Positions 42,759 through 51,700 are shown, numbered from the stretch's first letter. The stretch: 64,000 bases of DNA from Armatimonadota bacterium (GCA_036504095.1 DASXVS010000071.1:186001-250000), one strand, 5' to 3'. Notes: a model not told the origin generated them from the letters alone. Numbers and translations are program-made.

Positions 42759-43574
42759 TCAGCCGTATATCTCCGGTCGTCTGTCCCCGAACAGATCCAT
42801 TTCGAATTCGCCGGGGCGGATGATTACCCGCTTGTCCCGCGAACGCGATACGTCCACGTCGGCGTAGAGAATAGTCTCGCTTGAACCGTCCGCCTCGGCG
42901 ACCTTCGCGCCGCCGGGATCGCAGATCTGGCTCCGGCCGATGAACGTGAAGCCTCTCTCCGTCCCTACCCGGTTGCACGCGACCAGCCAGGCCCGGTTTT
43001 CATATGCCCGCGTTCGCGCCACGAAATCCGGCGAAGACTCTGCCCCTTCCGGCCAGTTGGTCGGCACGCAGATGATGTCTGCGCCCTTCAGGCCCAGCGT
43101 GCGTGCCGCCTCCGGGAAGCGTAGGTCGTAGCAGATGATCGTGCCCACTCTCCCGACCGGTGTGTCCACGACCTCCAGGCAGCCGCCCTTTGCGGTATGC
43201 TTGTCGATACCGAGGAACGGCAGGTGCGTCTTCCTGTAAACGGAAGGCTCGGCGGCGTCCGGCGTTACGGTAAGGGCCGCGTTGTACAGTGCGTCACCGT
43301 CGGGCAGCAGTGTGCCGACAACGGCCGTCACGTCGTACGCACGGCACGCGTCAACAAGGTCCGGGATGACTGCTTGCGCTTCGTAAGCGGCCGGCATCGC
43401 CTCGTCCTTCGACGTAAAGCAATACCCCGTCAGCGCGCACTCCGGGAACACGATGAGCCGTGCCCCCCGCGACGCTGCCTTGTGCAGGAAACTACGGACG
43501 CGGTCCAGATTGCAGTCCACGTCCGAGAATGCCACGTCCATCTGAACCGCCGCAACCTTTGTCGTTTCAGCCAT
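42759..43574 (-). CDS. Carbon-nitrogen hydrolase (nitrilase superfamily)
   Basis: 271 aa. Catalytic triad Glu45 (IVFPECALTGY), Lys115 (VYRKTHLPFLG) and Cys148 (TIICYDLRFPE), with the branch signature NWPEGAE. Amidase or ω-amidase/N-carbamoylase-like; substrate not evident. Its place between arc and dop in the proteasome operon is notable, and a role in handling released peptides or the tag is conceivable but only inferred. Confidence 0.88.
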   Translation of the reverse strand: MAETTKVAAVQMDVAFSDVDCNLDRVRSFLHKAASRGARLIVFPECALTGYCFTSKDEAMPAAYEAQAVIPDLVDACRAYDVTAVVGTLLPDGDALYNAALTVTPDAAEPSVYRKTHLPFLGIDKHTAKGGCLEVVDTPVGRVGTIICYDLRFPEAARTLGLKGADIICVPTNWPEGAESSPDFVARTRAYENRAWLVACNRVGTERGFTFIGRSQICDPGGAKVAEADGSSETILYADVDVSRSRDKRVIIRPGEFEMDLFGDRRPEIYG

Positions 43575-43585
43575 CGAAGCCCCCC

Positions 43586-43666
43586 AGTATCGAGTATTGA
43601 GAATTGAGGGATCGCTCCGTCCGGTCTCAATTCCCGAGTCTCAAGTCTCAGTTCTCGCCTCTCAGA
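43586..43666. repeat. Heptad element with inverted arms between the arc and nitrilase genes
   Basis: Left arm AGTATCG, AGTATTG, AGAATTG, AGGGATC (43586-43613); right arm TCTCAAT, TCCCGAG, TCTCAAG, TCTCAGT, TCTCGCC, TCTCAGA (43625-43666). The arms are approximately complementary around 11 nt; the right arm slightly overlaps the arc stop region. Confidence 0.85.
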
Positions 43667-45365
43667 TCACGTTCCGGCGCCCTCGCCCGCCGCCGCCATC
43701 CGTCCGGATCGGACGCACGTTCACCACGTTCTCCGGCTCGTAATCCAGGAGCTTCAACCAGTCCTCCTGGGTGTCGCTCTTCGGGAAGATCTCGTTCTCC
43801 TTGAACTCCGTCTTCACCGCGCGCTCCAGGTCCTCCTGCGTCAGGCCGGTGTCCGGGTTGCCGCTCTCGATGGCCCGCTTGATGGCGTAGTCCTTAGCCC
43901 GCTCCACAACGCTCATCAGGAGCGCCCCGCTGAGCAGGTCGCGCCAGTAGAGGGTTTCCGAGCTCCCGTTGCGGAAAAATACCTCCAGGAACCGCGTCTC
44001 ATCCTCCCGCCGGAAGATATACGCCAGCGTGCCGTCCACCAGCGCCTTGCGCGCCTTCTCCTTGTCGCAATCGTTCGCCTCAAGCGCGCTGATGTCCAGC
44101 GGGATGGTCGGGTGCAGGTAAATGCCCAGGATGTCCTTGGCGGCGCGCTTGTCCGGCCGGTTGATCTTCACCTTCCGGTCGATGCGTTCCGGCCGCAGGA
44201 TGGCGGGGTCGATGTAGTCCGGCCGGTTGCTCGTCAGCAGAACCACCACGTTTTCCAGCTTTACCAGGCCGTCCATCTCCGCGGAAAACTGCGGCACAAC
44301 CGTATTCGAGATGTTCAGATACCGCCCGCTCGACCGCGTGCGCAGAATACTCTCCGCCTCGTCGATGAAGATGAACACCAGGTGTCCGGTCGATGCCTTT
44401 TCGCGGGCAGTGCTGAAGATCTCGCGGACCATCCGCTCGGTCTCGCCCAGCCACATGTTCAGAATCTTTGGGCCGTTGATGTACATGAAGTACTCTTTCA
44501 TGTTCTTGCCCGTCTGCTTGTTGTACTCCCGTGTCAGGTTGTACGCGGTGGCCTTGCCGATGAGCGTCTTGCCGCACCCCGGAGGTCCGAATAGCAGGAT
44601 GCCCTTCAGAGGCTTCTTTTCAAAACGTTCGTAAATCTCCGGGTGCAGCAGCGGACCCTCGATGGTATCGCGGATCAGACGGATCGCCTCGTCTTGGCCG
44701 CCGATGGCGATCCACGGGATTTCCGGCACCGTCTCCAGGAAATAGTCCTGCGATTCGGTCTGCTCGAAGTGCTCCAGCGCCACCCGCATGGATGGCTCCA
44801 GCCGGACTTCGTCACCCTTCTTCAGCCCAACGTCCGTGAGCGTCGCGCCGCGCTGAACGATGCGGCCCGACTGGCCCTGGGGGTCTGTTGCCACGCGAAG
44901 GCGGTCACCTTCCAGCACGTCGGAGACTTTCACGATCGGTCCGGCGGTATGCGGCCCCATGTCGCCCACGACCGCGTAGGCCTCGTTTACCCGTACGCGT
45001 GTACCCACGCGAAGGTGAGGGTCCTGCATTTTGGGATCGACCTTGGACACGAATTCCGTGTCTCCGACACTGATCAAAACGTTTCCCTCATCATCGGCCA
45101 CACCCAGATAGGTTCCCAGGCGGTTCGCCGGCTGCGTCAGCTTCTCATACGCTTCCTCATACTCCGAGAGCACGCCCTGAGCCTCGTCCAACTGCTTTTC
45201 GTCAACTTCCACCTGGTGCCGCAGCATCAGCAATTGGCGCAGCATGCGCGGGTCTTCCATCGCAGAGGGTGACGACAGAATCTCGTCCATGAGCGCGCTT
45301 GCCCGCAATTGAGTCTCCGGAATCTCGAAATCATCGTCCATCTCAAACTTGTCACGCTTCGCCAT
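43662..45365 (-). CDS. arc: Proteasome-associated AAA ATPase ARC/Mpa
   Basis: 567 aa. N-terminal coiled coil (about residues 25-85, RMLRQLLMLRHQVEVDEKQL) captures the modifier; then two OB-fold-like domains (LGTYLGVADDEGNVLISVGD, GPHTAGPIVKVSDVLEGDRL), and the AAA domain: Walker A FGPPGCGKTLIGKA, Walker B VFIFIDEAES, then TSNRPDYIDPAILRPERID. Unfolds tagged proteins into the 20S core. The tail ends GRRNVI, without the GQYL/HbYX-type docking motif. Start: ATG at 45365 behind AAAGGCGGGGG; an ATG one codon before is an alternative. Confidence 0.94.
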   Translation of the reverse strand: MAKRDKFEMDDDFEIPETQLRASALMDEILSSPSAMEDPRMLRQLLMLRHQVEVDEKQLDEAQGVLSEYEEAYEKLTQPANRLGTYLGVADDEGNVLISVGDTEFVSKVDPKMQDPHLRVGTRVRVNEAYAVVGDMGPHTAGPIVKVSDVLEGDRLRVATDPQGQSGRIVQRGATLTDVGLKKGDEVRLEPSMRVALEHFEQTESQDYFLETVPEIPWIAIGGQDEAIRLIRDTIEGPLLHPEIYERFEKKPLKGILLFGPPGCGKTLIGKATAYNLTREYNKQTGKNMKEYFMYINGPKILNMWLGETERMVREIFSTAREKASTGHLVFIFIDEAESILRTRSSGRYLNISNTVVPQFSAEMDGLVKLENVVVLLTSNRPDYIDPAILRPERIDRKVKINRPDKRAAKDILGIYLHPTIPLDISALEANDCDKEKARKALVDGTLAYIFRREDETRFLEVFFRNGSSETLYWRDLLSGALLMSVVERAKDYAIKRAIESGNPDTGLTQEDLERAVKTEFKENEIFPKSDTQEDWLKLLDYEPENVVNVRPIRTDGGGGRGRRNVI

Positions 45366-45433
45366 CATCCCCCGCCTTTCCGCACGCCCGAACTCGACCA
45401 CAAAGACACGCCTGTAATACCCGCCCGCGTCGC

Positions 45434-45531
45434 GGTAGTGTCGGCGTCCGCGCCGACAACGGGCGCGCAGCGTCCGCCTGCGTTGGCCGGCCCGTTGGGT
45501 CGGCTGTCGGCGAGGACGCCGACACTACCGG
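45434..45531. mobile_element. Palindromic MITE-like element
   Basis: CGGTAGTGTCGGCG..CCGACA (45434-45459) and TGTCGGCG..CACTACCG (45506-45531) are 26-nt inverted repeats with one mismatch, around a 46-nt GC-rich loop. No coding sequence inside. In the 317-bp gap upstream of arc; whether it is mobile cannot be told from one copy. Confidence 0.6.
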
Positions 45532-45566
45532 TCAAACCTACATTAGTGGTGCATAAACACCGCATC

Positions 45567-45644
45567 TCACTTCCAACTTCCCACTTCCCACATCCCACTT
45601 CCCACATCCAAAAGCGGGACCCCTCTTGAAGAGAGGCCCCGCTT
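45567..45644. repeat. Pyrimidine heptads plus terminator hairpin after the prepilin gene
   Basis: TCACTTC, CAACTTC, CCACTTC, CCACATC, CCACTTC, CCACATC (45567-45608). Next, AAGCGGG..CCTCTT (45612-45627) pairs with AAGAG..CCCGCTT (45629-45644) as a stem with two mismatches; it lies downstream of the prepilin stop at 45683 and probably acts as its terminator. Confidence 0.75.
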
Positions 45645-45682
45645 AGGATGACACCCGCGCCGGAATACGGGTTCCGAAACCG

Positions 45683-46447
45683 TTAGTGCCGGTTCTTGCG
45701 CGCGTACCAGCGGTTCTTTTCATCCCAGCCCGGGAATCCGGACGAGAACTCGGAACGCTTCTCCGGCTTCATCGATGAAACGTGCCCGTCGCACCACAGA
45801 TACTCGTTCATGCCGTTGTGCCAGCCCTCGGACCAGGCTTTCTCATCGTCGCTCGCCGGGTTGTCGTAATAGCCCATGACCTGGTTGATGGAACCGGCGC
45901 GCCCAACGTAACCGGTGGCGCGGTTGTAGATTCCCTCGTAGAGAAGAACCGTGCCGGCGGAGGTCTTGAGCTGCGTGATGACTATACCGCCGTCGATGTT
46001 GTTACACGCGGGGTATTCCACGTCCGGTGTGCTTCGCAAGTACGAGTTCATGCCGTAACTGCGAGGCGCGAAGCCGTTCGCGGCGTTGGCCTGCTTTGTC
46101 GAAAGCCCCTTCGCTTCGTAACCGGGGCAGGTCCAGATACCCGCCGCTGATTTCTGAGCCCTGGCGCCCCGCGAAACGTAGGCGTTCAACGTGGCTCCGT
46201 TGTTCTGATCCCAAACATCGTTCCAACTGGCCTGACCGCCTGGGCTGGGCAAGCGCTGCTCGTAATCGTCGGCGTACATCATGAACGCCGTGCCGAACTG
46301 CTTCAGGTTCGATGCGCACGTTGTCGCCTGTGCCCTTTGCCGGGCCTTCGCGAATACCGGGAAGAGGATCGCGGCCAGAATCGCAATGATGGCAATCACA
46401 ACCAGCAACTCAATCAGCGTGAAGCCCGCCGAGTGGTGTTTCTTCAA
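45683..46447 (-). CDS. Type IV prepilin-like ([10 protein letters not shown]) protein
   Basis: 254 aa from a TTG start with AAGGAG 9 nt upstream. [19 protein letters not shown] with the prepilin peptidase G/F cut site, then [20 protein letters not shown], typical of the DUF1559-type pseudopilins abundant in Armatimonadota and Planctomycetes. The C-terminal part ends near [12 protein letters not shown], the H-x-DG-like motif. Probably a minor pilin or a type II-like secretion pseudopilin. The gap 46448-46710 holds only the repeat at 46629. Confidence 0.88.
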   Translation of the reverse strand: MKKHHSAGFTLIELLVVIAIIAILAAILFPVFAKARQRAQATTCASNLKQFGTAFMMYADDYEQRLPSPGGQASWNDVWDQNNGATLNAYVSRGARAQKSAAGIWTCPGYEAKGLSTKQANAANGFAPRSYGMNSYLRSTPDVEYPACNNIDGGIVITQLKTSAGTVLLYEGIYNRATGYVGRAGSINQVMGYYDNPASDDEKAWSEGWHNGMNEYLWCDGHVSSMKPEKRSEFSSGFPGWDEKNRWYARKNRH

Positions 46448-46628
46448 GTCAGTGTTCTCCTTATCAACTCAAGCAACGGGGAGACGGTGCTCCCGCTCCT
46501 CAAGTCCAACCCCCGGACTACGGCCCTCGCCGCAAGCCCGCGTGGTTCCGGAAATGTCCATCGGTCCCCCGTGATTATACCGAAATCCTTCGCTCTCCCG
46601 CAAGCATGCTAGCGAAGCGATCAACCGT

Positions 46629-46706
46629 CGGGAGCCGGGAGCCGGTGGACCGAACTGGGACGCCATATGCGAACCCTCCTCCGGTCTTCCGGCTCCCGAT
46701 TCCCGT
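46629..46706. repeat. Heptad element with inverted arms (GGGAGCC / CGGCTCC)
   Basis: CGGGAGCCGGGAGCCGG (about 46629-46645) and CCGGCTCCCGATTCCCG (about 46688-46704) are complementary heptad arms. Just past the stop of the LTD-protein gene. Confidence 0.7.
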
Positions 46707-46710
46707 CTGG

Positions 46711-49700
46711 TTATTGCAGCGTGTCGAGGTGATTGACCGTCCGGATGATTCGCATCACGTCCAGCAGGTCGATTTTGCCGTCGGGCGTCGTAGTCGTCGG
46801 GAACACGTCGCCGTTCACAATGCTCACGGTTGGGTCGTTGCCCGGCACGAGGCCGGCGTAGACCTTCAGCGCGAGGACGGCGTCCGCTTCGGTCACCGCA
46901 CCGCTCTTGTCAATATCGCCGTACAGAACGGTCTGCCCAATGGTGAACGCTGTGCTGTTGGCCGGTGTCAACAGGCTTGCGCCCTTGCCGGTGCTCGTCG
47001 CGGTCAGCACGTAGCCGGTGCCGGCCAGGTCTATCGAGAGCCCGCTGAACGTGGCCACGCCATTGACTGCGTTTACGCTGGCGGCGCCGCTCAGAACGGC
47101 GCCGGCCGTGCCGGTCCCGCTCTTGATGACCAGGTTGACCGGGCCGGTGAAGGCGCTAGCCGTCGCGCCGGCGGATGTCTGAACGGTTACGGCCAGAGGC
47201 GTCGCGAATGTGACGCCCGGCGGGGTTCCCACCGGTTGTGCCGTGAATGCCAGCTTCACGGGGATGGCCGCCGGAGCCGTGCCGGCCTCAACGAGGTCGC
47301 TCTGCATCCGAACCTTTAGCTGCCACGCATCGGCGGAGGCGGTCTTGTAGTAGTCGGAGATTCCCGTAACGCTGTACGTATGGCCGGCCACCGGGTAGGT
47401 GGTGAGCTTGGCGTTGGTATGGACGAACAACTGGCCTACCGATGTTCCGTCGCTTACCGTAAAGGACGCAGTGCCGGACGTTGCGGTGCCGGAGATGACG
47501 TAGAGGCCGGTGTTCACAACCAACTGGCCTACCTTGGAAGGCCAACCGGCGGTGGTCACCGTCGCGGGCGTCAACGGCGTTCCGTTTCCGGTGGAAGCCG
47601 CGGAGGCCCCAGTGTAGGACCAGTCCACCTCGACGCTGCCGCTGAACGTCACTTTGAAGCCCGTCGCATCGATCGGGTCGCCGATGTTGGCTGCCAGCGG
47701 AGCCAAGTTATTGAACAGGTAGAGGCCGCCCGACGAATCCTGGATGTAGGACTGGCCGGCGCCGGTTGTCCCGACCGCCGTGGCCACGCCGGTGATGATA
47801 TGTACCTGCGTGTAGTCCGCCACCGCGCGGGCCTGGGCGATATTGGTCACCTCAACCACGGGCGTTACGACCGTGAGGCTGATCACGGCATTGCCAACCT
47901 TCGTGCCGTTGGTGGCGGTAACGTTCAGTTTGGCCGGTCCAAGGGGCGCGCTTCCCGAGACCAGGAGGTCATAGGTGAAGTTTCCGGTCCCGTCGTTGGT
48001 CAGAGGCTGAGTGGCGGAACCGCCGAGCGGCGTCAGGTCCACGGTCACGGTCGGACCGACAGGCACGCTGGTGGTTACACCCAGTGTGGTGATGGACCCG
48101 CGCGCTACCACGGGCGGAGTCGCTGATGTCGCGGAGATAAGGCCAACGCCCGTGCGGATGAAGTCATTCGCATCGCGCGGGCGGAAGTTGATCGAGGGCG
48201 TGAAGTCCGTGATCGCCGCGGGGCCGGTCACCGAATAGATGTCCCCGACCTTGATGCCATCAAACGTTACGACGCTGGTTGTCCCTGTTCCCACTACGGT
48301 GGCAGGGATCGGATTCGCGGGAACGCCAGGATATGGAATTGCCGCGCCCGCGGTTGCGTTGCGGTGCAGATAGACGGTCGCCTGCTTACCGCTCGCGTCG
48401 GCGACGGTAATCAACGCGCTGTTGCCTCCCCCGCTGATTTTGGCCGGGGCTCCCGTTGTAGAGATGGATACAACCGTCAACTCATCGACCTTCACCAGGT
48501 CGCTGCTCAGCGATGGCGTTGCCAACAGGTCGGCCAGCGTAACGGTTTTGACCGCGGGAAGGGCCACGCCGGAGGCGTTGATAGTGAGCCCGGACATCGT
48601 GGTGATCTCGTTTTCGGCGTGATAGACGTCCATCGTTCCCATGAACGTAATGTCCTGGCCAAGCTGGAGACCGGTGGCATCGATGGAAGTGCCATCGATC
48701 GTCAATCCGTCGAACAGCGTGGCCGCCCGGGCGCCGGGGGTTCCGTCGGGGTCCTGAATGTAGGCGTTTCCGTTGCTGATCGCGGTGACGATGCCGCGTA
48801 CCTTCGCTACGGTCAGCCGCGGGAGCGCTACCGCGGCGCCGACGGTGATCGGGGCGTTCGGGTCGATAACTGTGAATGTGGTGGTCCCGGCGCCGGTCTT
48901 GGCGGGGCTACCGCTGTCCGTGGCGGTTACCACGATGGAAGCCTGGCCGAACGGAGCGGCGGCCGGAACGGTGAAGGTGCCGGCGTATGAATTGCCGGTG
49001 GTATTGGTGAGCGTGGCGGTCGTTCCGCCGATCGGTGTCAGGTCGGCGGTTACGGTTGCCACGGCGCCATTAGTGCCGGCGACCGCGGTCGCGGTGATGG
49101 CGATTCCCGTGGCGCCCGGGACGCCACTCGCGGGATTGATGACGACGTCCGAAACCGTCGGGCCGGTAAGGACGACGCCGCATATAACGAGCGGGCTGCT
49201 GCTGTTCCGCGGCGCGGGCGGTCCGGTAATGAAATCGGCGCTGTTGTTGTCTGTATCCTGGCACCCGTCTGATTTGCGCAAAGCAGCGGTCGTATTGCTC
49301 AGCACCGGGGCTGCTGCGGTTTCGGAGCAGGTGGCCGAGCCGACCCCCAACATGTCAACGATGCTGCTTCCAGTAGGACAAGCCACGGCCCCCAGGGGGT
49401 TGGCGTCGCTCACGAGAGCGATCTTGAAGTTGCTGCCGCTCATCGCGATGGCGCCAGTGGCATCCGGCGTTGGCAGGTTTGTCGTACCGCCCGCGCCGGC
49501 AGCCTCCTGAACTAGGTAGTAGCCCCCGCCGGGTATGGTCCCAGACAGCAGGGTTGCGTTCGTCGACGGATTCGTTCCGGAGTAGACCAACGCTGCTGGG
49601 AAATTCCCCGTTGCAGAAGAGTACTGGATCGTCCACCCCGTAACATCTACCGAAGCGGTGCCGACGTTATGCAACTCGATGAAGTCGTTCTTCAGCGTTG

Positions 49701-49845
49701 CGCCGCTGTTTCCGCCGCCGCCGTATGCCTGGCTGATCACAATCGTGGTGCTCACGGCGTTTGCCGGCCGCAGCCCCATCAAGGAAATGGCGGTTGCAGC
49801 GAAGGCCCATACTGCGGCCCGCCTCAACCATCTCTCGGAAATCAT
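46711..49845 (-). CDS. Secreted LTD/Ig-like protein with C-terminal dockerin module
   Basis: 1044 aa from the ATG at 49845 (GGGAG upstream). Signal peptide AISLMGLRPANA. Lamin-tail domain at about 30-200 (IVISQAYGGGGNSGATLKND, FIELHNVG), then Ig/Big-like domains and OB-fold-like DUF5689-type stretches (AKVRGIVTAISNGNAYIQDP, ITFMGTMDVYHAENE), further Ig-like repeats, and a C-terminal dockerin: GDIDKSGAVTEADAVLALKV and DGKIDLLDVMRIIRTVNHL. Resembles the non-catalytic parts of ExeM-like nucleases, but no nuclease domain is seen. Likely cell-surface or extracellular. Confidence 0.8.
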   Translation of the reverse strand: MISERWLRRAAVWAFAATAISLMGLRPANAVSTTIVISQAYGGGGNSGATLKNDFIELHNVGTASVDVTGWTIQYSSATGNFPAALVYSGTNPSTNATLLSGTIPGGGYYLVQEAAGAGGTTNLPTPDATGAIAMSGSNFKIALVSDANPLGAVACPTGSSIVDMLGVGSATCSETAAAPVLSNTTAALRKSDGCQDTDNNSADFITGPPAPRNSSSPLVICGVVLTGPTVSDVVINPASGVPGATGIAITATAVAGTNGAVATVTADLTPIGGTTATLTNTTGNSYAGTFTVPAAAPFGQASIVVTATDSGSPAKTGAGTTTFTVIDPNAPITVGAAVALPRLTVAKVRGIVTAISNGNAYIQDPDGTPGARAATLFDGLTIDGTSIDATGLQLGQDITFMGTMDVYHAENEITTMSGLTINASGVALPAVKTVTLADLLATPSLSSDLVKVDELTVVSISTTGAPAKISGGGNSALITVADASGKQATVYLHRNATAGAAIPYPGVPANPIPATVVGTGTTSVVTFDGIKVGDIYSVTGPAAITDFTPSINFRPRDANDFIRTGVGLISATSATPPVVARGSITTLGVTTSVPVGPTVTVDLTPLGGSATQPLTNDGTGNFTYDLLVSGSAPLGPAKLNVTATNGTKVGNAVISLTVVTPVVEVTNIAQARAVADYTQVHIITGVATAVGTTGAGQSYIQDSSGGLYLFNNLAPLAANIGDPIDATGFKVTFSGSVEVDWSYTGASAASTGNGTPLTPATVTTAGWPSKVGQLVVNTGLYVISGTATSGTASFTVSDGTSVGQLFVHTNAKLTTYPVAGHTYSVTGISDYYKTASADAWQLKVRMQSDLVEAGTAPAAIPVKLAFTAQPVGTPPGVTFATPLAVTVQTSAGATASAFTGPVNLVIKSGTGTAGAVLSGAASVNAVNGVATFSGLSIDLAGTGYVLTATSTGKGASLLTPANSTAFTIGQTVLYGDIDKSGAVTEADAVLALKVYAGLVPGNDPTVSIVNGDVFPTTTTPDGKIDLLDVMRIIRTVNHLDTLQ

Positions 49846-50421
49846 AGCTGATGTCTCCCGTGGGTCGTTGGCCCGGACGGGCCATGTTGGGGCCCCAGGA
49901 CGGCCCGAAAAGTCGCTCTCGCGGCACGAGACGCCGCCGGTTGACCTGCCACCGGTCGGTCCGATCGCCGCGACCATGCTAGTCTATCGCTCCCCGGTGA
50001 AGCTAAGGAGAACGGCGCCTTAAGGTTGCCCCATTTTGCCCTTAGGCTGGCGTGCCGGGAGCGCGGAGGACCGCGTCCGGGGAGCGTCCACTTCACCTCA
50101 ATTCGGCGTTGCAGCGCGAATCATTGTGGGAGCGGAGCGCGGCGCCATCCTGAAGCCAGGTCCGAAGTCCAAATGCGGCACAAAATACACAATATCTGGG
50201 GGCAAGTTCGCCCACAGACACTATATCTTGTGCAACGTGGTGTGTCAACTTTTCCTGTGCCCCGCCGATTCGTCACCCGGACCCACGCCTGCTTTCTCCC
50301 GCGCATTGACGTTTGCGCCGCTATACCTGAACCGCTCGCCGTGACGCGGAGTCCTAATCCATGAACGACCCGTGCACTGGGCGATGACACAGTCTTGGCG
50401 CTCAGTGGAAAGGACAGGAGA
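49846..50421. other. 576-bp gap with hairpins and the NrdR-like box pair
   Basis: Between the divergent LTD-protein and Spy-like genes. Contains a GC-rich hairpin region near 50055-50085 (GGAGCGCGGAGGACC, GCGTCCGGGG) and the NrdR-like sites listed separately. No convincing gene in either direction. The open frames here show no family features. Confidence 0.6.
50187..50233. promoter_or_regulatory. Pair of NrdR-box-like sites, 31 bp apart
   Basis: ACACTATATCTTGTGC (50218-50233) closely fits the NrdR consensus (acaCwAtATaTwGtgt); ACACAATATCTGGGGG (50187-50202) matches well in its left half. The start-to-start distance of 31 bp equals the three-helical-turn spacing known for tandem NrdR boxes. 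No nrd gene is in the window. Confidence 0.55.
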
Positions 50422-50901
50422 ATGAAAACCTTAACAGTGCTGCTTGGCGCCGCGGTCGCACTCTCAATTCCGGCATCCGCCCGGCCGAGCCGGGACCTCG
50501 GGCCACTGGGCAATATCACATGGACCGCCGAGACCGTGCGTATTGTGCTTACGCGCCTCGATCTTGGGCGCTCTCAGCGCGACAAAGTCTACGAAGTTAT
50601 TGGCAGTGCCAGGAACGAGGCCAGGGATATCGAACGCAACCGGCATCTCAATCTGTTCGAGCGGCAGGAGCGCCTGGCCGACGTTAGCACCGAACTTCGA
50701 GGCCGCGTAATCCACGTGCTGACCGGTGACCAAAAAGACCGCCTCCGCGAAATTCTCGGCGGCGATCGCAACCGAGGACCGCGTTACCGCCCCAACGGTA
50801 ATCGCCGCGACAACAACAGCGGCTACGACGACCGGGATTACTCACCGTTCGGACGCGCCCCGAACGACCGCCAGGATCGGAACGATTGGCCCTGGCAGTA
50901 A
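50422..50901 (+). CDS. Periplasmic Spy/CpxP-like protein
   Basis: 159 aa from the ATG at 50422 (AGGAG 1-2 nt upstream, a longer purine tract before). Signal peptide LTVLLGAAVALSIPASARP. The helical core RLDLGRSQRDKVYEVIGSAR and LTGDQKDRLREIL resembles the helical LTxxQ-type Spy/CpxP fold, and the C-terminal part is a disordered Asn/Arg/Asp-rich tail. Possibly a periplasmic chaperone or stress sensor; the similarity is weak. Confidence 0.55.
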   Translation: MKTLTVLLGAAVALSIPASARPSRDLGPLGNITWTAETVRIVLTRLDLGRSQRDKVYEVIGSARNEARDIERNRHLNLFERQERLADVSTELRGRVIHVLTGDQKDRLREILGGDRNRGPRYRPNGNRRDNNSGYDDRDYSPFGRAPNDRQDRNDWPWQ

Positions 50902-50915
50902 CCCGTGAAGACAGC

Positions 50916-50950
50916 GCCGGGTGACAGGCTTATAAGGCCTGCCACCCGGC
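50916..50950 (+). terminator. Terminator hairpin after the Spy-like gene
   Basis: GCCGGGTG.CAGGC (50916-50929) pairs with GCCTG.CACCCGGC (50937-50950) with one A/C mismatch and a 7-nt loop. It is 15 nt beyond the stop. Confidence 0.8.
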
Positions 50951-50962
50951 CTCCGCGTGTGA

Positions 50963-50968
50963 TACAAT
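50963..50968 (+). promoter_or_regulatory. Possible -10 element of the prepilin gene
   Basis: TACAAT with an extended TG one base before, 39 nt upstream of the prepilin ATG. No clear -35. Confidence 0.35.
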
Positions 50969-51006
50969 AGATCGGGGCCGCCTGGTTGCGGCCAAAGGAT
51001 CACACC

Positions 51007-51645
51007 ATGTTGTCACCGCGCGGAAGGACGGCGCCCTGCCGTGGTTTCACACTGATTGAACTGCTCGTGGTCATAGCGATCATCGCGATCCTGGCCGCGA
51101 TCCTCTTCCCGGTTTTCGCCAAAGCCCGCGAACGCGCCAAACAGACGGAATGCCTCAACAACCTGAAGCAGTTCGGGGTTGCGTTTCGCACCTATGCCGA
51201 CGACTCAGACGGCTATATGCCTCATGACTGGCGCGGCGTTCCGGAGCCGGGTTCCCGCCTTTCCCGCGCAGGCAGCACGGACGGAGGGCCGATATGGCCT
51301 TACGTCAACTCCACCGGCATCTATTACTGCCCCAGCGACCCCCGCCCCGGCCGCGACCAGAAGTACAGCTACGGCTACGACTGGAACCTGTTCTCATGGT
51401 CGGGCCAGAAGCCGTACAAACTCGACAGGGTCCCGGGTACGCCGATCATTGGCGACCCGAAATGGGGAACGGTCAAGGGGATCTACGTACTGGACGAATG
51501 GGCCGGACACGGCCAGGACCGTAACCATAACGGGGTTGACGACGATTACGAGCGCCACGGGAAGGGCTGCAACGTCCTTCTTTCGGACGGCCACGTGAAG
51601 TTCATCAAAGGTTACAACTACGCCACCGGCGCTGGAACGCACTAG
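51007..51645 (+). CDS. Prepilin-like protein ([10 protein letters not shown])
   Basis: 212 aa from the ATG at 51007 (AAGGA 8 nt upstream; the in-frame start at 50986 has no such site). [40 protein letters not shown], then a β-domain with [13 protein letters not shown] and the C-terminal [13 protein letters not shown] (H-x-DG region). Same family as the protein at 45683. An internal Ca-binding-like segment ([15 protein letters not shown]) appears. Confidence 0.88.
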   Translation: MLSPRGRTAPCRGFTLIELLVVIAIIAILAAILFPVFAKARERAKQTECLNNLKQFGVAFRTYADDSDGYMPHDWRGVPEPGSRLSRAGSTDGGPIWPYVNSTGIYYCPSDPRPGRDQKYSYGYDWNLFSWSGQKPYKLDRVPGTPIIGDPKWGTVKGIYVLDEWAGHGQDRNHNGVDDDYERHGKGCNVLLSDGHVKFIKGYNYATGAGTH

Positions 51646-51657
51646 AGCCCGGACGGC

Positions 51658-51692
51658 AATGGGGCCGCGCGAGTTCGTCGCGCAGCCCCATT
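51658..51692. terminator. Strong hairpin between prepilin gene and korB
   Basis: AATGGGGC (51658-51665) and GCCCCATT (51685-51692), inner GCGCGA/TCGCGC; one mismatch between. Serves the plus-strand prepilin gene; korB converges. Confidence 0.8.
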
Positions 51693-51700
51693 CTTCAGCC

